Assembly (NCBI GenBank): GCA_963830455.1
Contig: CAWHMT010000003.1
Location: 62,001-126,000, forward strand
Reading direction: 5' to 3'
DNA from: 20CM-2-65-7 sp963830455
Lineage (GTDB): Bacteria; Gemmatimonadota; Gemmatimonadetes; Gemmatimonadales; GWC2-71-9
Length of the DNA: 64,000 nucleotides
Position numbers and translations under genes: made by a program. Of the stretch, positions 39,448 through 48,861 are shown piece after piece. The notes below the pieces were generated by a model. The model made no database searches and had not been told where the DNA came from. It was given only the letters and a program-made list of their open reading frames with translations. Position 1 is the first letter of the stretch; each line of letters starts with the position of its first letter.

Positions 39448-39947
39448 CTGGTCAGCTTCACGAGATTGGCGACGATGGCTTCAGGCGATTCGCGGATGTC
39501 GCACACCCAGGCGCGTTCGTCCGGCGCGGGTGCCTCGAGCGTGGCGAGCTGGCTGTCGAGCAGCGAGGCCGGCATGAAGTGGCCTCGGCGTCCCACAAGC
39601 CGCTCAGCGATGACGTCGCGATCACCGGTGAGGTACACAAACTGCAGCGCTCCTCCGCCCGCTGAGCGAAGCAAATCCCTGTAGCTCCGCTTGAGCGCCG
39701 AGCAGGTGACGACGAGGCCGAGGCCGGCGTGCTGTGCGTCACGGAGCTGTTGCGCGATCGTGAGCAGCCAGGGACGGCGATCGTCGTCCGTGAGCGGAAT
39801 CCCCTGCGCCATGCGCTCCACATTTGCCGGTGGATGCAGCTCGTCCCCTTCGAGAAACGGCGTGGCGAGCGCGCGCGCAAGCGCGGCTCCGATCGTCGTC
39901 TTTCCGGAGCCGGCGACACCCATGATGACGTAGCGTCCAGGTTGCAC
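39444..39947 (-). CDS. gntK: Gluconokinase
   Basis: ATP-dependent phosphorylation of D-gluconate; 167 residues. Walker A at 10-17 (GVAGSGKT), FLEGDELHPPANVERMAQGIPLTDDDRRPWL, VVTCSALKRSYRDLLR, FVYLTGDRDVIAERLVGRRGHFMPASLLDSQLATLE. GTG start. First gene of the gntK-gntP/cyclase operon, divergent from gnd. Confidence 0.96.
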   Translation of the reverse strand: MQPGRYVIMGVAGSGKTTIGAALARALATPFLEGDELHPPANVERMAQGIPLTDDDRRPWLLTIAQQLRDAQHAGLGLVVTCSALKRSYRDLLRSAGGGALQFVYLTGDRDVIAERLVGRRGHFMPASLLDSQLATLEAPAPDERAWVCDIRESPEAIVANLVKLTR

Positions 39948-40005
39948 GGTGTGGGCCCAATCCTACCCCGCTTCTGGATTCGGTGCTACGCTTACCGCGA
40001 ACTTC

Positions 40006-40036
40006 CGTGCGTGGTGCGTCGTGCGTCGTCCGTGGG
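40006..40036 (-). repeat. Word-like repeat family F, inverted copy
   Basis: CGTGCGTGGTGCGTCGTGCGTCGTCCGTG in the gntK-gnd divergent gap is the reverse complement of the aroA-tail and deacetylase copies (10769-10795, 58593-58620). Confidence 0.6.
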
Positions 40037-40047
40037 TCGGGGGGACA

Positions 40048-40947
40048 ATGCAACTGGCAATGATTGGCTTGGGACGTATGGGCGGCAACATGGTGCAGCG
40101 ATTGGCTCAGGGAGGGCACGAGGTAGTCGTGTTCGACCAGAATGCCGCCGCGGTCAAGGCGAGTGCCGCAACGGGGGCGAAGGCGGCGAAGGACATCGCC
40201 GACGTAGCGCGACAACTGACGCCACGCCGCATCGTCTGGGTGATGGTGCCGGCGGGCGACCCGGTCGAGAGCACCCTCGAACAGCTTATGCCGCATCTGA
40301 CCCGAGGCGACATCGTCATCGAGGGTGGCAACTCGAATTTTCGCGACTCGCTGCGGCGTGCGGAAACGCTCAAAGTACGGGGCATCGAATTCGTGGACGC
40401 CGGAACGAGCGGCGGGGTCTGGGGCCTCAAGAACGGGTACTGCCTCATGATCGGGGCTTCAGAATCCGCCTTCAGGTATTGTGAGCCGATCTTTCAGGCT
40501 CTCGCCCCGCAAGACGGCTACGCGCACGTGGGTCCGCCTGGAGCCGGCCATTACGTCAAGATGATCCATAACGGGATCGAGTACGGCATGCTCCAGGCCT
40601 ACGCCGAGGGCTACGAAATCCTCCACGCCTCGCGCGACTTCAAAGTGAACCTGGGCCAGATCGCGAAGCTGTGGAACCACGGGAGCGTGGTGCGCTCCTG
40701 GCTGAATGAGCTGGCGGAGCGGGCATTCTCTCGTGACGACCAGCTGACTTCCATCCGGGGCTACGTGGAGGACTCGGGCGAAGGGCGCTGGACGGTGGAA
40801 GAGGCGATGCGGCTGGATGTGCCGGCGCCGGTCATCACGATGTCATTGATTGCGCGGTTCCGCTCCCGCCAGCAGGAGTCGTTCGGCGCCAAGGTGATTG
40901 CCGCCCTGCGTCACGAGTTTGGCGGGCATGCGGTGCAAACCAAATGA
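40048..40947 (+). CDS. gnd: 6-phosphogluconate dehydrogenase, decarboxylating (short form)
   Basis: Oxidises 6-phosphogluconate to ribulose 5-phosphate. 299 residues: the short NAD-type form (GndA/YqeC-like) rather than the 470-residue enzyme. Start ATG 40048 with GGGGGG seven bases upstream; Rossmann MIGLGRMGGNMV, EGGNSNFRDSLRRAE, DAGTSGGVWGLKNGYCLMIG, catalytic KMIHNGIEYGMLQAYAEG. Divergent from gntK; together they convert gluconate to pentose phosphate. Confidence 0.94.
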   Translation: MQLAMIGLGRMGGNMVQRLAQGGHEVVVFDQNAAAVKASAATGAKAAKDIADVARQLTPRRIVWVMVPAGDPVESTLEQLMPHLTRGDIVIEGGNSNFRDSLRRAETLKVRGIEFVDAGTSGGVWGLKNGYCLMIGASESAFRYCEPIFQALAPQDGYAHVGPPGAGHYVKMIHNGIEYGMLQAYAEGYEILHASRDFKVNLGQIAKLWNHGSVVRSWLNELAERAFSRDDQLTSIRGYVEDSGEGRWTVEEAMRLDVPAPVITMSLIARFRSRQQESFGAKVIAALRHEFGGHAVQTK

Positions 40948-40951
40948 GGTC

Positions 40952-41576
40952 ATGAAGCGTCTCCTTCTCCTCGGTCCGCTCATCACGATGGCGTTGTCGG
41001 GCTGTGGTCATGGGGGGGGGGCGTCGTCACGTCCCTCGGCGCCAGTCGCGCCCAAGGCCGGATCCGCGACACTCGACGAGCTGTTGCGCGAGGACCTGAC
41101 GGCCGATTCTGCGTTCCCCTGGTCTGCCGCCCGGCGGCTCAGAGTGGAACGACTTCCGGGGGCAGCCGCCCGGCCAGGGCGAGGAGGGCGCCAAGACCGC
41201 CTACGCGCTGTTCTACGCGTGGAAGTGCCGGGGTGAGGCGTTCGAGTTCCGCGTGATCGCGGCGTTCCGTCCCCGCCTGTCCTGGGTGAAGGCGGTCATC
41301 GTGAACGACAGCGCGCAGAGCCGGAGCGCCCTGGGCCACGAGCAGACGCACTTCGATCTTACCGAAATGCACGCCCGGAAGATGCGGCAGTACTTCAACG
41401 CGCTGCCGGACGCCTGCCGGAAGACAGACCAGGAGCTGACTGCGGTCGCTCGGCGGCTGCTCCAGGAAGAGAAGGCGGAACAGCAGCGTTACGACGCCGA
41501 GACCGGACACGGCCTGCGCGCCGCGCCGCAGGCCACGTGGACCCGGGAGGTCGCGCGACGCCTGCGGGGTGGATAG
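40952..41576 (+). pseudogene. DUF922 lipoprotein (putative metalloprotease-like), one frameshift
   Basis: ATG 40952 opens a lipoprotein signal (LLLLGPLITMALSGC), then a ten-base G run (41012-41021) in a glycine/serine linker. The frame is right up to PWSAARRL; near 41144 one extra base moves the protein to the next frame, where WNDFRGQPPGQGEEGAKTAYALFYAWKC begins, matching the W-x-D-F-x-G-x-P opening of DUF922. The domain then runs RVIAAFRPRLSWVKA to LGHEQTHFDLTEMHARKM, with an HExxH-like motif (HEQTH). About 207 residues when joined. Either a recent frameshift or a sequencing error. Confidence 0.7.
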
Positions 41577-41585
41577 AGTCTCCAC

Positions 41586-43520
41586 ATGACGCAAATAGCT
41601 TTTGCCGGCGTCGGCGTGGACTTCGGCGCCACCAAACTCTTCTCCGACGTCACCTTCACCGTCGCCCCCGGCGAACGCTGGGGCATCGTCGGCCGCAACG
41701 GTACCGGCAAGACGACGCTGTTCCGGCTGCTGACGGGCGATCTCGAGCCCACACGCGGCAGCATTGCGCGGGCGCCCCGGCTACGGGTATCGCTGCTCGA
41801 GCAGCACCGCGACTACGGTGCCGCGACGACGGTGTGGGAAGCCGCGGCCGGCGAGCTGGCCGAGCTGCTGGCGCTCGAGCACTCCCTCGTGGAACAAGCA
41901 GCCAATCTCGCCCATGACTCGTCGCCGCGAGCGTTGGCTCAGTACGGCGAGGATCTGGAGCGCTTCGAGCGCGAAGGCGGCTACGCCGTCACGGCGCGCA
42001 TCGACTCGGTGTTGCATGGCCTCGAGTTCGATCCCGCCCAGGCCCGCGTCACGGCGCTGTCCGCGCTGAGTGGCGGCGAGCTCGGCCGACTGGGCCTGGC
42101 TCGGCAGCTGATGTCCACCGCCGAGGTCCTGCTGCTGGACGAGCCGACGAACCACCTGGATCTCGAGACGACGCGCTGGCTGGAGCAATACCTGGCCGCG
42201 AGCGAGCGGACGGTGCTGCTCGTGAGCCATGACCGCGCGTTTCTGGCTGCCACGGTGGATCACGTGCTGCACCTCGAAGGCGGCACCGCCACGCCGTACT
42301 CGGCGGGCTACACCGACTTTGTCGCGCAGCGCGCCGAGCGCCGGCTGACGCAGCAGCGCGCGTTCGAACAGCAGCAGAAGATCATCGCGAAAGAGAGCGA
42401 CTACATCGCCCGCAACATCGCCGGGCAGAACACCAAACAGGCCAAGGGGAGGCGCAAACGTCTCGAGCGGTTGCCGAGGCTCAGCCCGGTCATCGGCGCC
42501 GACGGGACGATGGCGCTGCGGTTCGAGGTGGCCGATCGGGGTGGCGATCAAGTCGTCATGGCAAAGAACCTCAGTATCGCGGTCGGCGACCGCACGCTGG
42601 TCGAGCGGTTCAGCGGAACGCTCGAGCGGACCGGCGTGCTAGGGATTATCGGGCGTAACGGGTCGGGGAAGACCACCTTGCTCCGTGCGCTGCTGGGTGA
42701 GCATCCCACGAAGGGCGGCGAGTTCCGGCTCGGCGGGTCAATCAGGACCGGCTACTACCGGCAGGATCTGTCGCAGGTGCCGCTCGACAAGACGGTCTAC
42801 GACGTGATCGCCGGGCTGCGACCCAAATGGGAGCGCGGTCCGATCCAGGGGCACCTGGGTCGTTTCGGCTTTTCGGGCCAGGAGGTGCTGCGCCGCGCCG
42901 ACTCGCTGTCGGGCGGCGAGCGCGCGCGACTCGCGCTCGCGATCCTGATGCTGTCGGGCGCCAACCTGCTCATCCTGGACGAGCCGACGAATCATCTCGA
43001 CGTCGAATCGATCGAGGCGCTCGAAGACGCGATCGAGGGATACGACGGCACCGTGATTCTGGTGAGCCACGACCGGGCGTTGCTGCGCGCCCTGACCACA
43101 CGGATTTGGATCCTGCACGAGCGGCACATGACTGAGTTCGCGGGCGGTTTCGCCGAGTGGGAGGAAGTGAGCACGGAGCGCGCCCATGCCGCCGCCGTCA
43201 GCGCCGCCGAAGAGCAGGCGTTGCGCCAGGTGCACGAGCGCCAGCGGGTCGCGCCCCCCCCAACCCCGAAGAGCGACCCACGCCAGGAGCTGCGTCGTGC
43301 GCAGCGGGAGCTCGAGGCGGCGGAAGCCACGGTCGCGACACTTGAGGCTGAGGTCGCGCGCGTCGTCGCGGCGCTCGAGGACCCGGCGCTCTACACGCGT
43401 CCTGACGGTGCCGCGACGGCTCACAAGCTGGGCGCACAGCTCGAGACGCTCAAGCGCGATCTCGAGGCGGGGCTCGAGCGGTGGACGCTGGCGACGGAAC
43501 AAGTCGAGCAGCGCTCATGA
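41586..43520 (+). CDS. ABC-F family ATPase (Uup/YheS-like)
   Basis: Soluble translation-associated ATPase with two nucleotide-binding domains and no membrane part. First domain: Walker A GRNGTGKTT (36-44), LSGGELGRLGLARQL, Walker B LLLDEPTNHLDLETTRWL; linker with EQQQKIIAKESDYIARNIAGQNTKQAKGRRKRL; second domain GRNGSGKTT, LSGGERARLALAILM, LLILDEPTNHLDVESIEAL. A C-terminal coiled coil (RRAQRELEAAEATVATLEAEVARVVAALEDP) resembles Uup. 644 residues. An eight-C run (43254-43261) encodes the proline linker before the coil. Subgroup cannot be fixed by eye. Confidence 0.94.
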   Translation: MTQIAFAGVGVDFGATKLFSDVTFTVAPGERWGIVGRNGTGKTTLFRLLTGDLEPTRGSIARAPRLRVSLLEQHRDYGAATTVWEAAAGELAELLALEHSLVEQAANLAHDSSPRALAQYGEDLERFEREGGYAVTARIDSVLHGLEFDPAQARVTALSALSGGELGRLGLARQLMSTAEVLLLDEPTNHLDLETTRWLEQYLAASERTVLLVSHDRAFLAATVDHVLHLEGGTATPYSAGYTDFVAQRAERRLTQQRAFEQQQKIIAKESDYIARNIAGQNTKQAKGRRKRLERLPRLSPVIGADGTMALRFEVADRGGDQVVMAKNLSIAVGDRTLVERFSGTLERTGVLGIIGRNGSGKTTLLRALLGEHPTKGGEFRLGGSIRTGYYRQDLSQVPLDKTVYDVIAGLRPKWERGPIQGHLGRFGFSGQEVLRRADSLSGGERARLALAILMLSGANLLILDEPTNHLDVESIEALEDAIEGYDGTVILVSHDRALLRALTTRIWILHERHMTEFAGGFAEWEEVSTERAHAAAVSAAEEQALRQVHERQRVAPPPTPKSDPRQELRRAQRELEAAEATVATLEAEVARVVAALEDPALYTRPDGAATAHKLGAQLETLKRDLEAGLERWTLATEQVEQRS

Positions 43521-43553
43521 CAGCAGCCCCGATTCTGTAGTAGTCTTTATGGC

Positions 43554-43979
43554 ATGGAACTACGCCCGTTGAACGCTTCGGATGATAGTTTGGTCCGCGC
43601 CCTGCAGCTGCAGGACGACGTGTGGGAATTCGTGGGACAGCTGCCGGATGAAGAGGGGGATCGATCCCGCCTGTTTGCGGTTGTCGAGGGTCCGGTGGCG
43701 GTGGGAGTGGGTGGCCTCGTGAAGTCCCACGCGCTCGACGGGAAAGACGTCGAAGTGTTGTGCGTAATGCGCTCGGAAGCCCAGCGCCGCGGGCTGGCCA
43801 AACGCGCCTGTGAATTGATCCTCACATGGGCGTTTGATACCGCGAAGGTCGAACGCGTGATCGCGTGCATCGACGATCACAATGAAGGGGCGCGCTCCAT
43901 CGCGACCAAGATTGGCATGAAGGAGTTGTGCGCGCTGCAGCCAGGCCGGACCGTGTACGTGAAGTACCGCAACAGCTAG
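43554..43979 (+). CDS. GNAT-family N-acetyltransferase
   Basis: 141 residues with the GNAT order: LRPLNASDD, RLFAVVEGPVAVGVGGLVKSH, VEVLCVMRSEAQRRGLAKRACELILTWAFD (acetyl-CoA loop Q-R-R-G-L-A), VERVIACIDDHNEGARSIATKIGMKEL. The acceptor is unknown. The downstream hydrolase begins within or right after its end. Confidence 0.88.
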   Translation: MELRPLNASDDSLVRALQLQDDVWEFVGQLPDEEGDRSRLFAVVEGPVAVGVGGLVKSHALDGKDVEVLCVMRSEAQRRGLAKRACELILTWAFDTAKVERVIACIDDHNEGARSIATKIGMKELCALQPGRTVYVKYRNS

Positions 43980-45172
43980 GTCCTCGACTGATCCTTCTTC
44001 TGACCGCAGCACTGCTCGCGGCGCAGGCTCCATCAGCCGCGTATCCTCATCGGGGGGAGCCGATCGGCACGGTCCGGCAGATTTACGACGGCGTGCTGAC
44101 GCCGGAGTTGGCGGTCAACACATTCCGCAACATCGATCGGTTGTTTCCGACGCGGCTCGTGCCGGCCTCCACCAAGCCCCTACCCCTGCCGGCCGCGGAG
44201 CGGTCACTGCCGGCGTTCACGTTCAGCGACCGTGGCGCGAGCTATGATCTCGAGCGCTACGTCGAGCTGAACCGGGTGGCCGGGCTGCTGATTCTGAAGC
44301 GCGGTCGGGTCGTGCTGGAGCGCTATCGCTTCGGCAATACCGAGCGGACGCGCTGGATGTCGATGTCGATCGCGAAATCGATCACGTCGACGCTCGTCGG
44401 GGCCGCGGTCAAACAGGGGTATATCCGGAGTCTATCCGATTCGGTCACGCGCTACGTCCCAGCGCTGATCGGCAGCGCGTATGACGGCGCAACGGTGCAG
44501 GACCTGTTGATGATGTCGTCGGGTGTGCGTTGGAACGAAACCTACAGCGATCCGTCGTCGGACCGGCGGCGGTTGCTCGACGCGCAGATCTCCCAGGTGC
44601 CGGGCTCCGCGCTCGCGCTCATGCGTGCCTTGCGGCGCGCGGCCCCGCCGGGAACCAAAAACAACTACAACACTGGCGAAACGCAGATCGTCGCCGAGGT
44701 GCTGCGGGCCGCGGTCAGGCGGCCGCTGGCGACATACCTCTCGGAGCGTATCTGGAGCCGGTTCGGCATGGAAGCCGATGCCAACTGGTGGCTCGATTCA
44801 CCCGACGGCGTCGAGATCGGTGGTAGCGGGTTCAGTGCCACCCTGCGCGACTATGGCCGATTCGGGCTGTTCATCCTGGGCGATGGCGTCGCCGGCACAG
44901 ACTCAGTGCTTCCGGCGGGTTGGGTGCGCCAGGCCACCACGCCCAAGACGCTGCGCGATGGGTCGGCGCTGGACTACGGCTATCTCTGGTGGCCCGGACC
45001 GAAGGGTGCGTTCATGGCCATGGGCATCCATGGCCAGTACTTGTACGTGAATCCAGCTGCCGGTGTCGTGATCGTGGCATGGGGCGCGCGGCCCCATCCG
45101 ACGCAGGGGCAGGTGGTCGATGACTGGGCATTCTGCGAGGCGGTCATCACCGCCTTGGCGAGGACTCTCTGA
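43928..45172 (+). CDS. Secreted serine hydrolase (class C beta-lactamase/esterase-like)
   Basis: The signal peptide LILLLTAALLAAQAPSAA begins only near 43988, so the GTG at 43928 (inside the GNAT gene) would add 20 unlikely residues; CTG 43988 fits better but is a non-standard start. The enzyme part has SxxK (MSMSIAKSITSTLVGAAV), the YxN-like NNYNTGETQIV, and a C-terminal GIHGQYLYV corresponding to the KTG region. Similar to EstB/6-aminohexanoate-dimer hydrolase-like proteins. Probably periplasmic; substrate unknown. The stop overlaps the carbonic anhydrase gene. Confidence 0.87.
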   Translation: MRAAARPDRVREVPQQLGPRLILLLTAALLAAQAPSAAYPHRGEPIGTVRQIYDGVLTPELAVNTFRNIDRLFPTRLVPASTKPLPLPAAERSLPAFTFSDRGASYDLERYVELNRVAGLLILKRGRVVLERYRFGNTERTRWMSMSIAKSITSTLVGAAVKQGYIRSLSDSVTRYVPALIGSAYDGATVQDLLMMSSGVRWNETYSDPSSDRRRLLDAQISQVPGSALALMRALRRAAPPGTKNNYNTGETQIVAEVLRAAVRRPLATYLSERIWSRFGMEADANWWLDSPDGVEIGGSGFSATLRDYGRFGLFILGDGVAGTDSVLPAGWVRQATTPKTLRDGSALDYGYLWWPGPKGAFMAMGIHGQYLYVNPAAGVVIVAWGARPHPTQGQVVDDWAFCEAVITALARTL

Positions 45173-45765
45173 TTCCAGCCCGCGAAGCGCTCGCGCGCCT
45201 GCGCGAGGGCAACCGGCGGTTCGTGGCCAGCGTACCGAGTCCCGCCGGGCGGCCGAGCGCGGGACAAGAACCGTTCGCGATCATACTCGGCTGCTCCGAT
45301 GCCCGCGTTCCTGCCGAGCTCGTGTTCGGCCAGGGCTTCGGCGATCTCTTCGTCATCCGGGTCGCGGGCAACATCGTAGCCCCGTCGCAGGTAGGAAGTG
45401 TGGAGTTTGCGGCGGAGCTGTTTGGGACACGACTGGCCGTGGTGCTTGGGCACACACAGTGCGGGGCGGTCGCGGCCACGCTTGAGGAGCTGCGCCAGCC
45501 GCAAAGCCACCAGTCTCCCAATCTCCGCGCGATCGTCGGTCGGATCCGGCCGGCCGTGGAACCGCTGCTCGCGACTGCGATCGCGAAGGATCCGAAGGCG
45601 CTCGCCGAGCACGCCGTTCGCGCGAACGTGCAGGCATCCGTGCAGCAACTGCGACATGGGTCCGCGTTGCTCGAGCGGCGTATCGAGCGGGATGGGCTGG
45701 TGATCGTGGGCGCCGAGTACCACGTGGAAGCGGGCACGGTCGAGTTCTTCGACGGGGCGCCCTAG
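45172..45765 (+). CDS. Beta-carbonic anhydrase
   Basis: Interconverts CO2 and bicarbonate. Zinc ligands are present: Cys and Asp/Arg in GCSDARVPAEL, and His/Cys in LGHTQCGAVAATLEEL. N-terminal homology starts right after the serine hydrolase stop (PAREALARLREGNRRFVAS), which needs a non-standard start, ATT 45172 or CTG 45169; the first ordinary start, GTG 45223, would remove this helix. About 197 residues from 45172. It could feed bicarbonate to the biotin carboxylase, but it is 30 kb away. Confidence 0.88.
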   Translation: MPAREALARLREGNRRFVASVPSPAGRPSAGQEPFAIILGCSDARVPAELVFGQGFGDLFVIRVAGNIVAPSQVGSVEFAAELFGTRLAVVLGHTQCGAVAATLEELRQPQSHQSPNLRAIVGRIRPAVEPLLATAIAKDPKALAEHAVRANVQASVQQLRHGSALLERRIERDGLVIVGAEYHVEAGTVEFFDGAP

Positions 45766-45808
45766 GCGTCGATTTGCGTCCGATTTCGAAATAACGCACG
45801 TTCGGTCC

Positions 45809-48800
45809 GTGAGGTGCCTTTCATACGGGCGTGCCGCCGTCAGCGTCGCATGCCTTTCCATTTTCTCCACTCACCTCCAGGCGCAAGGTCTCGGGGGGGG
45901 CGCCTTGGGAGGTCGTGTGATCGAGCGCCTGGGCCGGCCTGTCGCTCAGGCGAGCGTACGCGTGGAGCACGGCGACACGGCCGCGGGACTGCTGACCACG
46001 GACGTCAACGGCTCTTGGTCGATCACCGGCCTCGTTCCAGGTTCGTACCGTGTAACGATCCGCCGGCTGGGGTACCGAGCACTGCAGGTCGATGCACTGG
46101 TCGAGGCAGACAAGACTACCACGTTGCTCTCACTGCTTGACCCATCCCCGTTGACGCTCGACACCCTCGTCGTCCAGAGTCCCACCGCTGCCGTTCCGAC
46201 GTCTGACGTCGGGACATCGCTTGACGCCGCCGAAATCGCGCTGCTGCCAACGACGCTCGATGTCCGGCAACTGATCGCCCTCACGCCCGGCGCGCGGCCG
46301 AATCAGATCTGGGGCGGGGCGTCCGATCAGGCCAACGCCTATTCGCTCGATGGAACCAGCATCACGCACTCCGGGCTGGGCGGCGCGTTGCTCCTGCCGA
46401 GTCCGACCTGGATCGAGACGCTGGCCGTACGAGGCCTCGGGGCGGATGCGGATGTGCCCGGCGCGCAGGGTGGCGTGGTCGAGATGACCACGCTCGGCGG
46501 GCGCAACGTGCTCGAGGGCGCGGTACGCACGTCTTTCGAGTCGCATCAGATCAACGGCTCGAATCTGATCCCGGGAGAGATTGGCCGAGAGTTGGACAAG
46601 CGCTGGGAGCTGGACGGGCAGGTCCGCGGACCCTTGGTGCGGGACCGGCTGCATTTTGCGCTGTTCGGAAATTTTCTCGAGCAGGTGGACATCGTGCCGA
46701 ACTACCTGCCGCCACAGAGCGGCGGCTTTGTCCCCACACCGCCGTCCGCGACGGACTATCGCTGGCTGGCGAAGCTGAGCTGGAAACCAGGCAGTCGCGA
46801 TCTGCTCGAGGGCGCATTGATGGGGCGCCACCTGTCTGGCGAGCACACCGGACAGACGGGCTATGAGGACGCGTCCGCGACGACGCAACTGCGCACGTGG
46901 GGTCTGTCGGGCAACCTGACCTGGCATCGCAGCTGGTCCGCAGCCAGCGCGCTCACAGTGCGCGCCGGCGGCTACACCAGCCGTGACCGGCGGGACCCAT
47001 ATGCGGGATCCAGCGTCCCAGGGATCGAGATCCTCAGGCAGACGAATCCACCACGGTACCAGAACGCGCCGTTGCGCTCGCTTGGCGCGCCGTCCAGCCA
47101 TCAGATCGCTGCGACGTGGTCGCGGAACCTGCGAGCCGCCGGGATGACGCACGACCTCAAGCTCGGCGGCGACTACGCGATCGGCAGCTGGTACTTCAGC
47201 AGCGAGCGGACTGCCGGGATGACGTGGCGCCCGCTTCCCGTTTCCGGTTTCGATCCCGAAACCCCGCCAACCTGGGCGTATGCCGGTGCGATTGGGACAG
47301 CGTGGGGTGGAGACGTGCGCCTCGACTCGCGCAGCGCGAGTGGCGCGCTGTTCATCCAGGACCACGCGGGCGTCGCGTCCTGGCTCTCGATCAACCCGGG
47401 GCTACGCTTCGGGACGTGGTCAGGCACGCTCATCTCGCCCACGGGCAGTCACATCGCCGTGTTGCGTGACCAGGGCGTGGAACCGCGCCTCGGCATTGCG
47501 CTGGAGCTGGATCGCGCACACGCCCTGGCCCTGAAGGCACACTGGGGCCGCTATCACCAGCCGGTGTTCGCTGGGCTATTCGACCGCGCGGCCGGCGCGG
47601 ACGTCTATCACGATGAAGAGATCTGGTCCTACCTCGGCGCTCCGCCGAGCGACCCGACAATGACCTTTACGGAGCAGCAGCGCGATTCCCTGGCGACCGC
47701 CGGCCTGTTTCGACTCGATGAGATCGTTCGCCTGGCCGAAGTGGGCCGAGTCGAAGACCTCCACCAGCCGTATGTGGACCAGTTGGTTCTGTCGCTCGAA
47801 CGGGACCTCGGGACGCAGTGGAAGGCGGCGGTGGTCTACGTGCAGCGCCGCAACAAGGACATGATCGCGCTGGTGGATCGCAACATCGCGACGAATTACA
47901 CCGTCGTCGAGAACGTCATGGTGCGCGACCGCTTCGACCGGCCCGTGTATTTCGACGGCGAGCCGCTCGTGCTCGAGCGGCTGGCGATCTCCAACGAAGA
48001 CATCCTGTACGTTCAGGAGTTGCTGAGGCAAGGGCTGATCATGGGAGGAAACGAGCTGCTTTGGCCACCCAGTCTGAGTCTCGGGGACCTCGCCGCCTTG
48101 CGGTACGAGCCCGACCTGGTGCTCACCAACGTCCCAGAGGCAACGCGCCGGTTCGCGCAGCTCCAGCTGCGGCTCGATGCGCGGTACCCCACCTGGTGGG
48201 CCGGCGCGTCCGCCACATTCTCGAGTCTCAACGGCAACTTCAACGTGGTCTCGGGGCCGGACGACTACACGACGGGCGGCCCGGGTCCGTGGGTCCGCTT
48301 GAACGAGCGGGTTGGGTTCTACGGTGCCTTGAATAACCAGAGCGCGATCGAGGCGAAGCTGTACGTAGGGGCGGTTCTTCCGGCCGGACTGCGCGGCGGC
48401 GGATTCTTCTCGTTCGCCACGGGTGATCGCGTCGCGCCGACGCTGTTGATCTCCAGTCTGCTGAACGAATATGTCGTGTCGGTGCCGGACGACTCGGATC
48501 CCACGCGCGCCGACACGCTGCCCTTCAATCGCTTTCTGTTCCGGACCACCGCCGGGCACCGCATGTTTGTCCTGCCCCGCGGCACGTACCGCTACGAATC
48601 GCGCAGTTCGCTCGATTTGCATCTCGAACGGAGCTTCCCGCGCGCCCGTACCGAACTCGTCATCGTGGCAGATGCATTCAACGTGCTCGGGGCGCAGGGC
48701 GTGGTGGCGACACAAACCATGGTGAACAACGTGGCATTTGGAGCGAGCGAGTACGGCCGTGTGCTGGGGCGAGTGCCGCCGCGCACGCTGCGGCTGAGCG

Positions 48801-48817
48801 TGGCGCTGCGATTCTGA
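45809..48817 (+). CDS. TonB-dependent receptor with carboxypeptidase-regulatory-like domain
   Basis: 1002 residues, GTG start. Signal peptide (AAVSVACLSIFSTHLQAQG), Ig-like CarboxypepD_reg domain about 30-110 (GGRVIERLGRPVAQASVRVEHG, GSYRVTIRRLGYRALQV), TonB-box-like LDTLVVQSP, plug (LDVRQLIALTPGARPNQIWGGASDQANAYSLDG), then a long barrel ending in aromatic LRLSVALRF. An eight-G run (45893-45900) lies right after the signal peptide. It is not paired with a SusD gene; probably an importer of an unidentified substrate. Confidence 0.92.
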   Translation: MRCLSYGRAAVSVACLSIFSTHLQAQGLGGGALGGRVIERLGRPVAQASVRVEHGDTAAGLLTTDVNGSWSITGLVPGSYRVTIRRLGYRALQVDALVEADKTTTLLSLLDPSPLTLDTLVVQSPTAAVPTSDVGTSLDAAEIALLPTTLDVRQLIALTPGARPNQIWGGASDQANAYSLDGTSITHSGLGGALLLPSPTWIETLAVRGLGADADVPGAQGGVVEMTTLGGRNVLEGAVRTSFESHQINGSNLIPGEIGRELDKRWELDGQVRGPLVRDRLHFALFGNFLEQVDIVPNYLPPQSGGFVPTPPSATDYRWLAKLSWKPGSRDLLEGALMGRHLSGEHTGQTGYEDASATTQLRTWGLSGNLTWHRSWSAASALTVRAGGYTSRDRRDPYAGSSVPGIEILRQTNPPRYQNAPLRSLGAPSSHQIAATWSRNLRAAGMTHDLKLGGDYAIGSWYFSSERTAGMTWRPLPVSGFDPETPPTWAYAGAIGTAWGGDVRLDSRSASGALFIQDHAGVASWLSINPGLRFGTWSGTLISPTGSHIAVLRDQGVEPRLGIALELDRAHALALKAHWGRYHQPVFAGLFDRAAGADVYHDEEIWSYLGAPPSDPTMTFTEQQRDSLATAGLFRLDEIVRLAEVGRVEDLHQPYVDQLVLSLERDLGTQWKAAVVYVQRRNKDMIALVDRNIATNYTVVENVMVRDRFDRPVYFDGEPLVLERLAISNEDILYVQELLRQGLIMGGNELLWPPSLSLGDLAALRYEPDLVLTNVPEATRRFAQLQLRLDARYPTWWAGASATFSSLNGNFNVVSGPDDYTTGGPGPWVRLNERVGFYGALNNQSAIEAKLYVGAVLPAGLRGGGFFSFATGDRVAPTLLISSLLNEYVVSVPDDSDPTRADTLPFNRFLFRTTAGHRMFVLPRGTYRYESRSSLDLHLERSFPRARTELVIVADAFNVLGAQGVVATQTMVNNVAFGASEYGRVLGRVPPRTLRLSVALRF

Positions 48818-48861
48818 TCACCGGACGCACCGTTGATGGATAGACCCTTAACTTCCAGGCG

